The notes beneath the pieces were generated by a model. It made no database searches and was not told where the DNA came from. It worked only from the letters and a program-made list of their open reading frames with translations. This document shows, one piece after another, positions 46,701 to 58,700 of a stretch of 64,000 bases of DNA (positions within the stretch are counted from its first letter, which is position 1; each line of letters begins with the position of its first letter). The DNA lies in the NCBI GenBank assembly GCA_030267565.1, contig BRXU01000019.1, positions 1,848,501 through 1,912,500 of the forward strand, read 5' to 3'. A program made the position numbers and the translations under genes. The DNA is from Pleodorina starrii (lineage: Eukaryota; Chlorophyta; Chlorophyceae; Chlamydomonadales; Volvocaceae).

Positions 46701-49700
46701 TCTACTTTGAGCGCCACTCCACCCACCGGGACATGCTCGGCATCGTCCACCAACGTCTCCGTGACCCACCCTAGCCACCCTGCCTGCCCCCACTAGCCGC
46801 CCCGCCCCCGGCTACCCCACTCGCCCCCAACTCCACGGGGATGCCGAGTCATGAGGCTTGGCAGCCGACCCCTCCGGGGGCCCGGCAGCCTGTGGGGTGC
46901 CCGGCATCCAAACTCCCCCCCCCCCCCCCCCCCCCCCCTGCCCCCCCTTGCGTGCCCGCCCGCCTTCCCTCCTATCACCCTCTCTCCCGCCCCCTATAAC
47001 CCTCACCCCCCCCCCCCCCCCCCCCCCCACCCACCCACCCACCCACCCACCCCCACCCACCCCACCCCAGCGCCCCCCCCCAACCCTCCCACCCCCTGGG
47101 CCGCATTACCCCTGACCCCGGCCCCTCATGCATGGTGGCCTGCGCGCTCGGCCGGTGTGGTGGGGAGCCGACTCTTCACGGTCCGCCACCCGGCCCCTCC
47201 TGCGCATCGTCTCCCCGCGCCCCGCTGCCCCTTCCCTGCCGTCGTTCTTCCCGTCTCCTCGTCCCTGCCCTTGCCCTCGTCCCCCTCCCCCTGCCGTTGC
47301 GTCCTTCCACATCCGTCTGTCTTCTGCCCTTGTCTGTCCCACTGCCATTCGCCTTGCCGTTCTCTTTTCCTCTGCCCCATCTCCTCTGCCTTCCGCCCCT
47401 TGCTTGTCGTACATTGTGCCCTTCCGTCCGTATCCCTTTCTTCTATGCCCAGCTGCCCCTTCTTGCCCTCTTTTGCACCGCGTCGCCGCCACAGCTCGTT
47501 CGTGGGTTTCTGTGTGTCTTGCCTTGCTTGCTTGCCTTCTCGCTCCTTCCTTCGCTGCCAATGCCGTCGCCCATTGCCCTTACTCACACCCTTTTTCCTT
47601 CGTATCTTCCCACTTCGCCTCCTCCACTGAGCGCAGGTGAGTCTACAATTTGTCGGGTTGTTTTGTCCGGGCGTTCGTGCAGTTCTTGTGCTGTCGCGCG
47701 TACTCGTCCGTCCGGGTTGGTCTGGCGGCGACGCGGTCGCAGCGTCTTTTCAGCTCGGTAAGGTTACAGGTATGTTCGGTAAGTATTACTGGGTTCAGGG
47801 TCCGTTCGCTAACGCCGTCCTCGTCTCCGCTGCGGTATCGTTTTCTACCCCCTCCCCCTCCCCCTCCCCCTCCCCCTCCCCCTCCCCCTCCCCCTCCCCC
47901 TCCCCCTCCCCCTCCCCCTCCCCCTCCCCCTCCCCCTCCCCCTCCCCCTCCCCCTCCCCCTCCCCCTCCCCCTCCCCCTCCCCCTCCCCCTCCCCCTCCC
48001 CCTCCCCCTCCCCCTCCCCCTCCCCCTCCCCCTCCCCCTCCCCCTCCCCCTCCCCCTCCCCCTCCCCCTCCCCCTCCCCCTCCCCCTCCCCCTCCCCCTC
48101 CCCCTCCCCCTCCCCCTCCCCCTCCCCTCCCCCTCCCCCTCCCCCTCCCCCTCCCCCTCCCCCTCCCCCTCCCCCTCCCCCTCCCCCTCCCCCTCCCCTC
48201 CCCCTCCCCCTCCCCCTCCCCCTCCCCCTCCCCCTCCCCCTCCCCCTCCCCCTCCCCCTCCCCCTCCCCCTCCCCCTCCCCCTCCCCCTCCCCCTCCCCC
48301 TCCCCCTCCCCCTCCCCCTCCCCCTCCCCCTCCCCCTCCGCACCCACATCTCCTGCTCCGGTGAGAGGCTCAAAGTGGCTCCGAAGGGAAGGTGGCCGTC
48401 ACCCGACGTCGCCGCCCGCCACGCCGCCGCCGCCCTGTCGTACTCGGCCAGTGCCGTCGGGCAGTCCCCCCGGTTGTGCAGCTCCCCCGCGCGGGCCAGC
48501 AATCTGGCAATCGGCTCCGGAACCGGGGGAGGGGGCACCACCAGGTCCTGGACGTGGGTTGGGGGTGGGGGTGGGGGTGGGGGAGAGAGGGGTGGGGTAA
48601 AGGGGGCAGCGAGGAGACGGATGGTGGGGGGGTTGCGGGAGGTCGGGGGCGGGGAACTCGAGTCAAGAGTCGGGGGAAACCCGCAGACCCACGCCACCCC
48701 TTCCCCCCACGCACACGCGCACCCAGGCAAACCCCGCCCCCCCCCCATCCCCCTAAACCCTCACATACACACACGCACGCACACACGCACCTGCAGCAGC
48801 ACCGGCGCGTAATCTGTGGATGAGAGGTAGGACCAGTCGGGCACGTGGGTCCCCGGCTCGGGCTGGGCCTTGGTTTCGAAGCGCAGAGACCACCACTGGG
48901 CATACGGGTTCTCCACGGCGCCGGCCCCGCGGGCGGCGGCGGCAGCGGCGGCGGCGGCGCTCTCCATTCCACCCAGGTTGGAGGCCTTGGTCCTGTGCCC
49001 GGGGGGTGGGGGAGGGGGAGGGGGTGGGGGAGGCGGTGGGGCCGGTAGAGGGCAGGGCAGGGGGCGAGGGAGGGGGTGGGGATGGGCAAGGGAGGAAAGT
49101 GCGAACTCGCCAGCTGAGATGCTGACAGACTGGAAGCATTTGGAGAAGAATTCCTCTTTGTTGCAACAAAGAGGAGTACTGGTAGTGCCGGAGTGGCGAT
49201 GGAGACGATAACCCCCCCGCCCCCCCCGCCCCCCACCCCCCCTCAGCCCCCCCCCACAGCCCCCACCTCGCCCTCTTGAGCGCACACAGCTGACTGAAGA
49301 AGGTCTCCAGCATGTCCTCCACAGTCATGGCTTGCTCCTTGTAGCGGGGGTGGTGGTAGATGGTCATGGCGGTCAGACACACCGCGTCAACGAACTGGGG
49401 GTAGGCCATGTTCTGAGGGGGGAGGGGGGAAGGGTGTGGCGGGGGAGGGGGGGGGGTAAAAGAAGATACCGCAGCGGAGACGGGGTTAGGGGGTCATGGC
49501 ATAGAGAAAGTGGAGCGGAGCGGAGCGGAGGGGAGAAGGGGGAGGAGGAGCGCGGCGCCGGTGAAGGAAGCGGTCGCGGCGGATGAGTCGCATTCCAGGG
49601 TGTGTGTGTGTGTGGGGGGGGGGTGTTTGGGTGGGTGGCCCGCAGGGTTCCCGGGTTCGGTCGGGTTCGGTCGGGTTCGGTCAGCTCTCTAAGGGGTGGC

Positions 49701-52700
49701 TGTGGCTCCGGAGCTGATTGGGTTGTGTCTCTCGGGGAAAGTCGGGGGGGGGGCAAAGCTGGGGGGGATCGCAGACCCCGGCCGCAAACCCTACTTTCCC
49801 CCCCCACCCCCCCAACCCCCTCCCCCACCCGGATGTAGCTCTCCACTCCGTCCATAAAGTTGACCCGTCGGAATATCTCCTCCAGACCCGCGGGCTGAAT
49901 GAGGGCGGGGATGATCTGGAGGCGAGGGTGGGGGGGTGGGGGGGAGGGGGGTGGGGGAGGGGGGGAGCGTTTTTAGTGAGGTGGGTGGGTGGGCGGGTGA
50001 GGGATTAGCCGGGACGAGTCGTAGCGAAGCAGTGGAGGCGAGGGGGGTGAGGAGTGGGAGCGCGGGACGGGAGGCAGGCGGGAGCCGGGACGGGAGGGGG
50101 GACAGTCGGGATGTGTTGATGTGAGTGGTGGCGGTGCGGAGGGGGAGGTACCTTGCCCGACCCAATCCAACCCGACCCAATTCAACTCAACTCAACCCGA
50201 CACGCCCCGGGCCCCAGCCGCCCCGGCCCCCCTCAGGCCCCCCCCGGGCCCCCCCCTGGCCTCGTCGCCCAGGCCCCCCTCTCCCGTTTCCCCTTACTCC
50301 TGAACCCCGCCACCTCCCCAGCCGGCCCCACCTTTTCACAAACAGCCACAGCCACAGCCACAGAGACACACATACAGCCCAATACACACGGCCACAGGTT
50401 GCACACACGCACACACACAGCCACACCCGCCCCCCCATCCTACCCCCCCCCCCACCCCCCACCTTTCTATCCTGGCACAGCTGCAGGAACTGCACAAAGG
50501 ACATCGTGATGCGGTGCACTGCGGAGGGGGAGGAGGGGCCGCCCCGGCCCTCGGGACTGTCACCGCCCCCCGCATTGGACTTGCGGCCACTGGTGCTGAT
50601 GGTGGGGGAGCGGCCGCGACCACTGATGCTGGGGGAGCGGCCGCGGTGACCTGGAGAGAGGGGGGGGAAAGGGGGTGGGGAGGAGAGGGGGGGAGGGGGG
50701 GAGGGGGGTTTGGTAAGGCGGTTACAATCTCAAGGAAAGGGGCAGGGTGGTGTTGGTTGGTTGGTTGGTTGGTTGGTTGGTTGGCTTTCACGGTCTGGTC
50801 TGGGTCTCGCTTGTCCCTCGCACGAAAAGGGGGCAAAGGGGGGTAGGGGGGGGGCCAGAGGGCCTATGAAGGGGAGAAGGAAAGGGAGAGGGAAAGGGAA
50901 AGGGGGACCTGAGTGCGCGGGAACAAGAAGCAGGGGTAGACCAGGCGGTTGGGCGGGAGGGCGGCGTGTGTGTATATGTGTGCATGGGGGGGATTGGGAT
51001 GCGAGGGCGTCACGAATGCGGAGGCAGTGAGGGGGAGGGGAGGTGGGGGCCACTCGTCTCGCCACTCACTCTTGCCGGTGTTGGGTCTCTCCCCGGGGGT
51101 GCTGGCGGAGCGGGCTCGGGACAGGGGCCGGCCCCGCCCCCCCGCCCCCCCGCTGGAGGCGGCGCCGGGGGGGCGACCCGTGGTCTGCTTGGACTCCTCC
51201 TTGCCGTATATCTGCGGTACACGCGCACACGTGACGCGTGTATGTACGGCAGAGCGGCAAGCGGCGGGGAAGGGAGGGGGGCGGGGTTGAGCGGCTTGCA
51301 TCGGCGCGCGGGTGGCTGGACACGGAGTGGCGGAGGGCGGCGGGGTGAGGGGTTGGGCCCCCGGCTTGTCTTCCCCGACGAGACGGGGTCACGGGAACGA
51401 GAGCGGGTGGGCGGGTTTTAGGGGCTATCGGGGCGCCAAGGTAGGCTGGGGCCCGCAGGCAGACCGCGTGCGGCCAGGCAGCCAGCCAGCGGCACCGCCG
51501 CTGCGGCACCGCAGCGGCACCGCTGCGGCACCTTGTTCATCAACCCTTCCCTCCCCCCCCTTCTTTCCCCCTGTTTCCCCCCCTCCCCCTCCCCCTCCCT
51601 TCCCCCCCCCCTTCTTCCCCCCTCTTTCCCCTCCTCCCTCCCCCCCTCCCCCCCGCACTCACCCTGAACAGCGCCTTGAGCTGCGGCTCCCAGGCCAACA
51701 CAAGCGACATGATGGAGGGACCCATCATCTCCTCCAGGTACCTGGGGGGGGTGTACGTGTGTGTGGGTGTTTATGTGTATGTGTTATGTGGGGGGGGGGG
51801 GACAGGGGGGGAGGGTTAAAAGGGAGGGTGAAACGGGGGGAGGGAGTAAAAGGAACAGATAAGGTATATCGGTGGGGGGCAGGGCGGGCGGGCGGGTGAA
51901 GTTAGCGAGGGGGGTGGGGGGTAGGGCACCCCGCACGCGGCATCAGCACCATGCGGCTCTCGCCCCCCCTCCCCCTCCCTGGAGGGCTGACGTCCGCCGC
52001 CCTCCCTTTCGCCACTGCCACTGCCCCCACTCACCTCTCCCTCCCTCCCTCCCTCCCTCCCTCCCTATTGCTGGGTTCCGGGTCCGTTCGCTGACGCCGT
52101 CTCCTTCTCCGCTGCGAAATCCTCTTTATACCTCCCTCCCTCCCTTCCTCCCTTCCCCCCCCACCTAACGCCGTCTCCGTCTCCGCTGCGGTATCATTCT
52201 TTTATCCCCCCACCTGTCGAACTTGGTGCTTCGTGTCTCCACCACCGGCAGCACGTGTCTCTCGATCAGCAGCCTCCACGCCGCCATGGGGGAACTGATC
52301 TTGGAGTACTTGACCACCGCCAGGCGCTGAATCACCTCGCTAAACTGCTCACGACTCAGCAGCTTGCCGGGCTGGGCACTCAGCTTCTTGGCACTCTTGT
52401 GGCCGCCCGCTGAGGAGAAGGGGGAGGGGGGGGGGGAAGGAAGTAAAAAGAAGATGCCGCAGCGGAGACGGAGACGGCGTTAGCGAACGGACCCGGAACC
52501 CAGCGATACTTACCGGAAAGGGGGAAGGGGAGGGGAGGGGAGGGGCAACATGGTTTGGGAGGTGAGAGGGCGACACATACACACATGCACACATGTACTG
52601 CACACGCACGTGATCACCGACCCCGTATCACCGACCCCGCATCACCGACCCCGCATCACCACTCCCAACCCCCACTGCCACCCCCAGACGCCTCCCCACC

Positions 52701-54277
52701 CACCCACCTCCTATGCCGCCCCAAACTGCCACAACCCGCCCCCCCCCCGGCCTATACGTGGATAAACCCCCTCCCCCCTCCCCCTCCCCCCCTCCCCGGC
52801 TCTCACCGGTGACCAGGGCGTGTTTTGTGAGCACCAGTCGGTTGACGGACCCAATGACTGAGCTCGTATCGGCCGAGTCGGGGCGCTGGGAGGGCGGGCT
52901 GCGGGGAGGGGAGCTGGGGCTGGAGGGGGGGAGGGGGAGGGGGAGGAGGCGGGAAAGTGGGACAGAGGGGAAGGGGAGAAGGACGACACTGACAAGGGTG
53001 ACGCAGAGAGGGGGGGCAGAGAATAGCACTGGCTGGCTGGCTGACTGGCTGGCTGGGGGGGGGGGGTTATCCACGTATAGGCTTCGCTTCTTCGTCCCCA
53101 CCTGTCTTGTAGTACATCCAGCCCGGAGGCCCGGGAGCGCACGGAGCGCACCGACCCACGGGACGTTGGCCGCCCGCCGGGGCCCAGCGGCGAGGGCGGC
53201 CCGCGCTGCGGCGCGTAGGGGTTGAGACCGAGTCCCAGCCCCAGGCTGGGCGGCTCGGTCCCGGACATCCACCGGTCCAGTGTCCGGGAGGGCCGGGGGT
53301 CGGGGGAGGCGGTGTCCCTGCCGGAACTGGCCGGGTCGTCTGAGTCCCAATCGGAGGTGAGGAGGTCGTCTGAGGGAGGAGGGGGGAAAGGGGAGGGGCA
53401 GGGAGGGGAGAGGAGGGGGGAGGGGAGGGGGAAGGGGAAGAGGGAGGGCGGGGGAGGGGGAGGGGCGGGGGGGAAGAGGGAGGGAGGGGGGCAGGGGTAA
53501 GGAGAGGCTGGGGGGGGTTGTGCGGGGCTGGGTCGTGCACCCGCGGGAGTGAGGGCCGGGGAAGGAAGGAAGGAAGGGGCGGTCCGGGAACTGACTCAAA
53601 CGGTGTTTGAGGCAGGAGGGGAGAGGAAGGGGAGCGGAGGGGAATGGGGCAAGGGAAAAACGGGAAGAGGGGAGAGGGTGGTTACTTTGTCGCAAGGTCC
53701 GGTGGCCGGTGTAATACTCTCGTCGCACGTATGTATGCATGGATGTCCAGGGTACCGGGACCAGGAGTGGGGTTGGGGTTGGGGTTTGGGGGCTTGCGCT
53801 GCGCTCACCCGTCCGGCCGCGGCGCGAGCGGCCCTGCCGCCGCCGGCGGCCCAGCGCGTCCGCCGCCACCACCACCGACACCGCCGTGTCCAGAAACGTC
53901 CGCCGCGGCGTGCCCGACCCAAACGCCACCGCCATACCCCCCGTCGTCTGCCCCCGCCGCAACACCCGACTGCGGGGCCGCTCGCCGCTGCCGCCGCCGC
54001 CGCCGCCGTGCGGCGGCGGCGCTGCCACCGCCGCCGCGGCGGCGACGGCGGCTCCGCCGCCGTCACTGCCGCCGCCGCCTGCGGCGGCGGCGGCCTCGGC
54101 GGCGGCGGCGGCAAAGCTGGACTCGTCAGTCAGGCCGCCGCCGCCGCCGCCGCCGCCAGGTGGCGGCGGCGGCGGCGGCGGCACGGGCCCATCCGGTGTT
54201 CTCAGGGATCGGAAGATGTCCTCAAACTGGCTGTAGCTGGGAGTGCCCCGTTTGGGCTCCAGCGGGATACCGCCGCT

Positions 54278-54313
<36 letters not shown>

Positions 54314-55062
54314 TGCTGCGGCCAGTGCCAGCTCCAGGGAGGGGTGTGGGAGGCCTGAGAGGCTGACCACGATGGTATCCTCCTCTCCGGGGTGGAGGAG
54401 GGCGCCGCGGCGGAGTCCGGAGAGGGGGCTGCGGCCGCGGGAGGCGGTGACGGGGCTGATCTGGCGGCTGCCGCTGGCCTGGAGGGAGTGGGGGTGGGGG
54501 TGGGGGAAGGGGTGGGGGAAGGGGTGGGGGAGGAGTGCAACTGCTGAACTGGGGAGGGTTAGAGGTGAGGGAAAAGACAGGGCACACCCCACACACACAC
54601 CTTGTACTATTTTGTACCCCTCCACACCCCCTCGCCTTCCCATCGCTGCTGCGCTCTCATTTTCTTACCTAATCCAATCATTCCCCCTTTCCTCCTCCTC
54701 CCCCTCCCTGCTCTTCCCCTCTACCTCCCCCTCCCCTCCACCTCCCCTCCCCATACACACACATGTGCCCCCACACACCCACCGGTGATCCACTGCTGAG
54801 CGGCTCCCCGCCCGTCGCCGTCTCCGCATCGCTGCTCTCCGCAAACTGCTCCGTGGTGAAACTCGGCCAGCTCATGCGCAAATCCAACTCGTCCTCCGGC
54901 GTCAGCCCGCCGCCGCTGCCGGCGCCGTCGGCGGCGCTGACGCCGCCGACGCTGCCGTACGCGCCATCCATCGTACTGCCGATCGGCACAACGGAGTACA
55001 TGGATCCGTCCTGCGAGATGAGCGGCCCGCTGCTGCGAATGCCCGCCAGGCTGCTGTGGTGC

Positions 55063-55108
<46 letters not shown>

Positions 55109-55382
55109 GGCCGTCGCCGGCGGAGGCGGCGTCGTCAGGCAGGCCCGCGAAGCTGACGAGGCCGCCGCCGCTCTGGCGGCGGTTTCGGAGCAGGCCCGCC
55201 AGGTCGCGGGGGCGGCCGGTGCGCCGCCCGCCGGGGCGACGCAGCTTGGAGACGAAGGCGGAGGAGTTGGCGATGGAGGCGGCGGCGGTGGTGGGGGAGG
55301 CGGCCTGCGCCGCGGCGCCAGCGGCGCCGGCGGCGGCGGCGCCGGAGGCGCCGCCGGAGCGCAGCGGGCTTGTCAGCGAGAA

Positions 55383-55418
<36 letters not shown>

Positions 55419-55651
55419 TGCGGCGGCGGCGGCGGCGTCCGCCGCCGGAGGCTGGCCGCCGGCAGCGTTGTTTCGGCCGGCGGCGGCGGCGCCGCCAGCG
55501 CCCCAGGCGCCCCGCGGCGGCGGCGGGTACCCGGCGGCGGGGGCGCCGGGTCGTACGATTCCCGCCACTTCCTCGTCCACCTGCTCGGCGCTTCGCTGCG
55601 CCGCCTCGCGCAGCGCCATGGCCAAAGACACCGCACCTCCACCTCCACCTC

Positions 55652-55708
<57 letters not shown>

Positions 55709-58700
55709 GGCCTCCGCCGCCTTCGCGGGGCCTCCATGCGGCCATGGCCTTCTCCCGCAGTGTCAGGTGCTCCTCCAACTTGTGCTGGGCGACTGCAGGG
55801 GGGGGCGGGCGGAGGGGCGTAAGGGCGCGCGGGCGGAGAGGGGGTGGAGGAGGTGGAGGAGGAGGAGGCGGTTCTTACAGGCAGGCAGGCGGACAGTTCT
55901 GGGGTGGAGGAGGTGGAGGTGGAGGAGGCGGATCTTACAGGCAGTCAGGCGGACAGGCCGATAAGATGACAGATAAGATGACAGGATGAGCGGCGGCAAG
56001 ACGTAGGGGCCAAGGAGGCCTAAAATAATCGAAACGAGAGACGAGCCATCTGCCCAGCTCCCTTCCCCCCTCCCCCCCCACCCCCACCCCCACCCCCACC
56101 CGTGTACGCGAACTGTGATGTGGACAGCCGAATGATCTGCGCCGCGGTGAGTCCGGTCCACTCCATGTTGTCATCCTGGCGGGCGGCCCCCACCCGGGCA
56201 CGCAGGGCGGCCACGGCTCGCACCCGCACCAGAGCCACTGCGGCGAATATCTCGTGGATGCGCTCCATTGTTAGCTGGGGGGGGGGGGGGAGAGGGAGGG
56301 GAGGGGAGGGGAGGGGAGGGGGGAGGGGAGAGGGGTTATCCATGTATAGGCGAGAAGAGGGAGGGGAGGGAGAGAGGGGAGAGGTGGGGAAGCAGGAGAT
56401 GTGGGGAGATATATTTTCCGAGTGCAGTGCGAAAGGGGGGAAGGGGCCCATCTGCCCATCCCCCCGGGGGCCGCTCTCCTCCACACAGGTACACGGCACC
56501 CACCCCCTATCCCCCCACCACCCTCCCCACCTGCTTATCCGCCATGTCCGTGTCCCGAATGAGCTGCGTGAACTGGTAGATGTTGATGCCCAGTGTCTGG
56601 GCCAGGGGGTCGATGGTACAGTAGAGGCTGAAGGCGCGGTCCACCTGAGGGGGCGGAAGGGGGCAGGGACGGGGGAGGAGGCGGAAGGGGGCGGAAGGGG
56701 TTGGAGGGGAAGGTGAAAAAGGGGGAGGGGGAGGAGGCACGGCCGGCAGTAGGGTGCACTGCCATGGTGTATCTACGAGTGTAGTACATACCAGTGGCAT
56801 CAGATGTAGTAGACGGTCTTGTGCGTGTGTTAAGGGGGGGTAGAGCGCCCTGACGGCCCGCCGCCCCAAGACTCCCTCCCACCCCGCCTCACGAAAACGC
56901 CCCAATCCCTGCCTTCCCCCCAACCCCAACCCCATCCTCACTCCCCCTCGCTCCTCCTTCCCCCCCCACCCAACCCCTCCCACCCACCCCTCTCCCCCCT
57001 CCCCCCACCTGTCTCTGCAGCTCCACGTCGTTGTGTTTCACCCGATTGAACTTCCAGGGGTACAGGATCTTCTCCCGCCACAGCCCCACCGCCTCCAGCA
57101 TGGCCGGCAGGTGCTGCAGCGTGTCCCCTAGTGTGGGCAGCAGCTGCACACTGCTCAGCACCGCGCCGGTGGGGGTCTGGGTGGCGGCCTTGATGGACAG
57201 ACAGGCGGCCAGGATCTCCACGAACTGGGGGTAGGAGACGGCGGAGGAGAGTACGGAATCGGGGCGCATGTCCCAGGGGCGCTCCAGGGGGACCTGGGGG
57301 GGAGGGGAGGGGGAGGGGAGAGGGGGGGGGGGTTAAGGAGGGGAGGGGGTAAGGAGAAGTATACCGCGGCGGAGGGACGTAGGGGAGGTAAGGGGGGGGG
57401 AAAGAGGGGGAGGGAGGAAGGGGGAACGGGGGGAAAGTAGGATAGGGCAGTTCAAAGCTGCAAGCTGACAAGCTGACACGTTAGTGGGTAGGATAGGATA
57501 GGGTAGGATTGGATAGGGGGATGGATGGATGGATGGAGATGGTGCCGCAGCGGAGGCGACGTGGGCGAATATTCACGCGATGGTCACCGCGCTCCACGCT
57601 CTGTAGTGCTAGTACGGAAGTACGGCGGTACGTACCAGGTACTGCCCCATCATGTACGCCAGCACGTACGCCAGCAGTCGGTCCCGCTTGGCGTGCTCCA
57701 GAGCCAGCTGCTCCTCGCTGGTCAACTGGTTCCGGAGCGCCTTGCGTGTGGTGCCGAAGTACACACCCAGGATGTCAAAGTCGTACACCACACCCGCGAT
57801 CTGCGGAGCGATCCGACCGACCGACCGGGGGGAGGGTGTGGGATTCCGAACACCCAAACACACACACACACACACCCAAAACACACACACACGTGCGAAA
57901 AACCAGGACGGTGCAGGCGTGAGCTGCGTGCGGCGAAGGGCAAACCCCCCAACTGCCCCCCACCCCTGTTCCACCGCTGCAGTTTCATCCTTGCCTTCTA
58001 TCCGCTCCCCTCCCCCGCCTTCCCCAATACAACCCCCCCTACCCCCACCCACCCACCCACCCCCCGCCCATCCCTCACCGTCTCCAGCCCCAGCAGGTTG
58101 CTGTTGTTGGGTTGCTGCCACATTGCGAATGTGTCGGGTCGCTGGTAGAGGCTGGGGGACACCCCGGTGGCGTTGACGGCGGCTCGGCGGGCGTGCAGCA
58201 CCTCCACCGGCCACCACCAGGGCACCTGGTCCACAACCGCCAGGCGGTCCAGGTAGTACTCGGCGATCTGAGAGGGAGGGGGGAGGGGAGGGGGGGAGAC
58301 AGGAGGGGGAATAAGAAGATACCCCCCGGGAGGGGGGAGAGGAGAGGGGGGAGGGGAGGGGTGGAGCGAAGAGAGACGATACCCCCGTGGAGGGGTGGAG
58401 GGGTATGGAGGAGGGGAGGAGAGAGGGGGAGGGAGGGAAGGGGAGGAGGGGGGTTGTGGAGGAGGGAAGGGGAGGGAGGGGTGTGGAGGAGGGGAGGAGA
58501 GGATCGGAACAGACGTGGCTGACCCATGGGTCGGTGGGCGGGGGAGGGGATGGACGCACACAGCAACTCATCAACACACGCTACACGGGAAGGAAAACGC
58601 CGCCCCATCACCCGCCTCAACTCCCCCTCCTCCCGAACCGCCCCCCGGCCCCCCTACTCTGTCCCCACCCCTCCCACCTCCTTCCACCCCCCTCCAACCC

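Noticed and set aside
47637..48812. Plus-strand frames of 300-390 codons rich in Ser-Pro or poly-Pro
   Set aside because: They translate the CCCCCT array inside an intron of the minus-strand giant gene; no splice or domain support.
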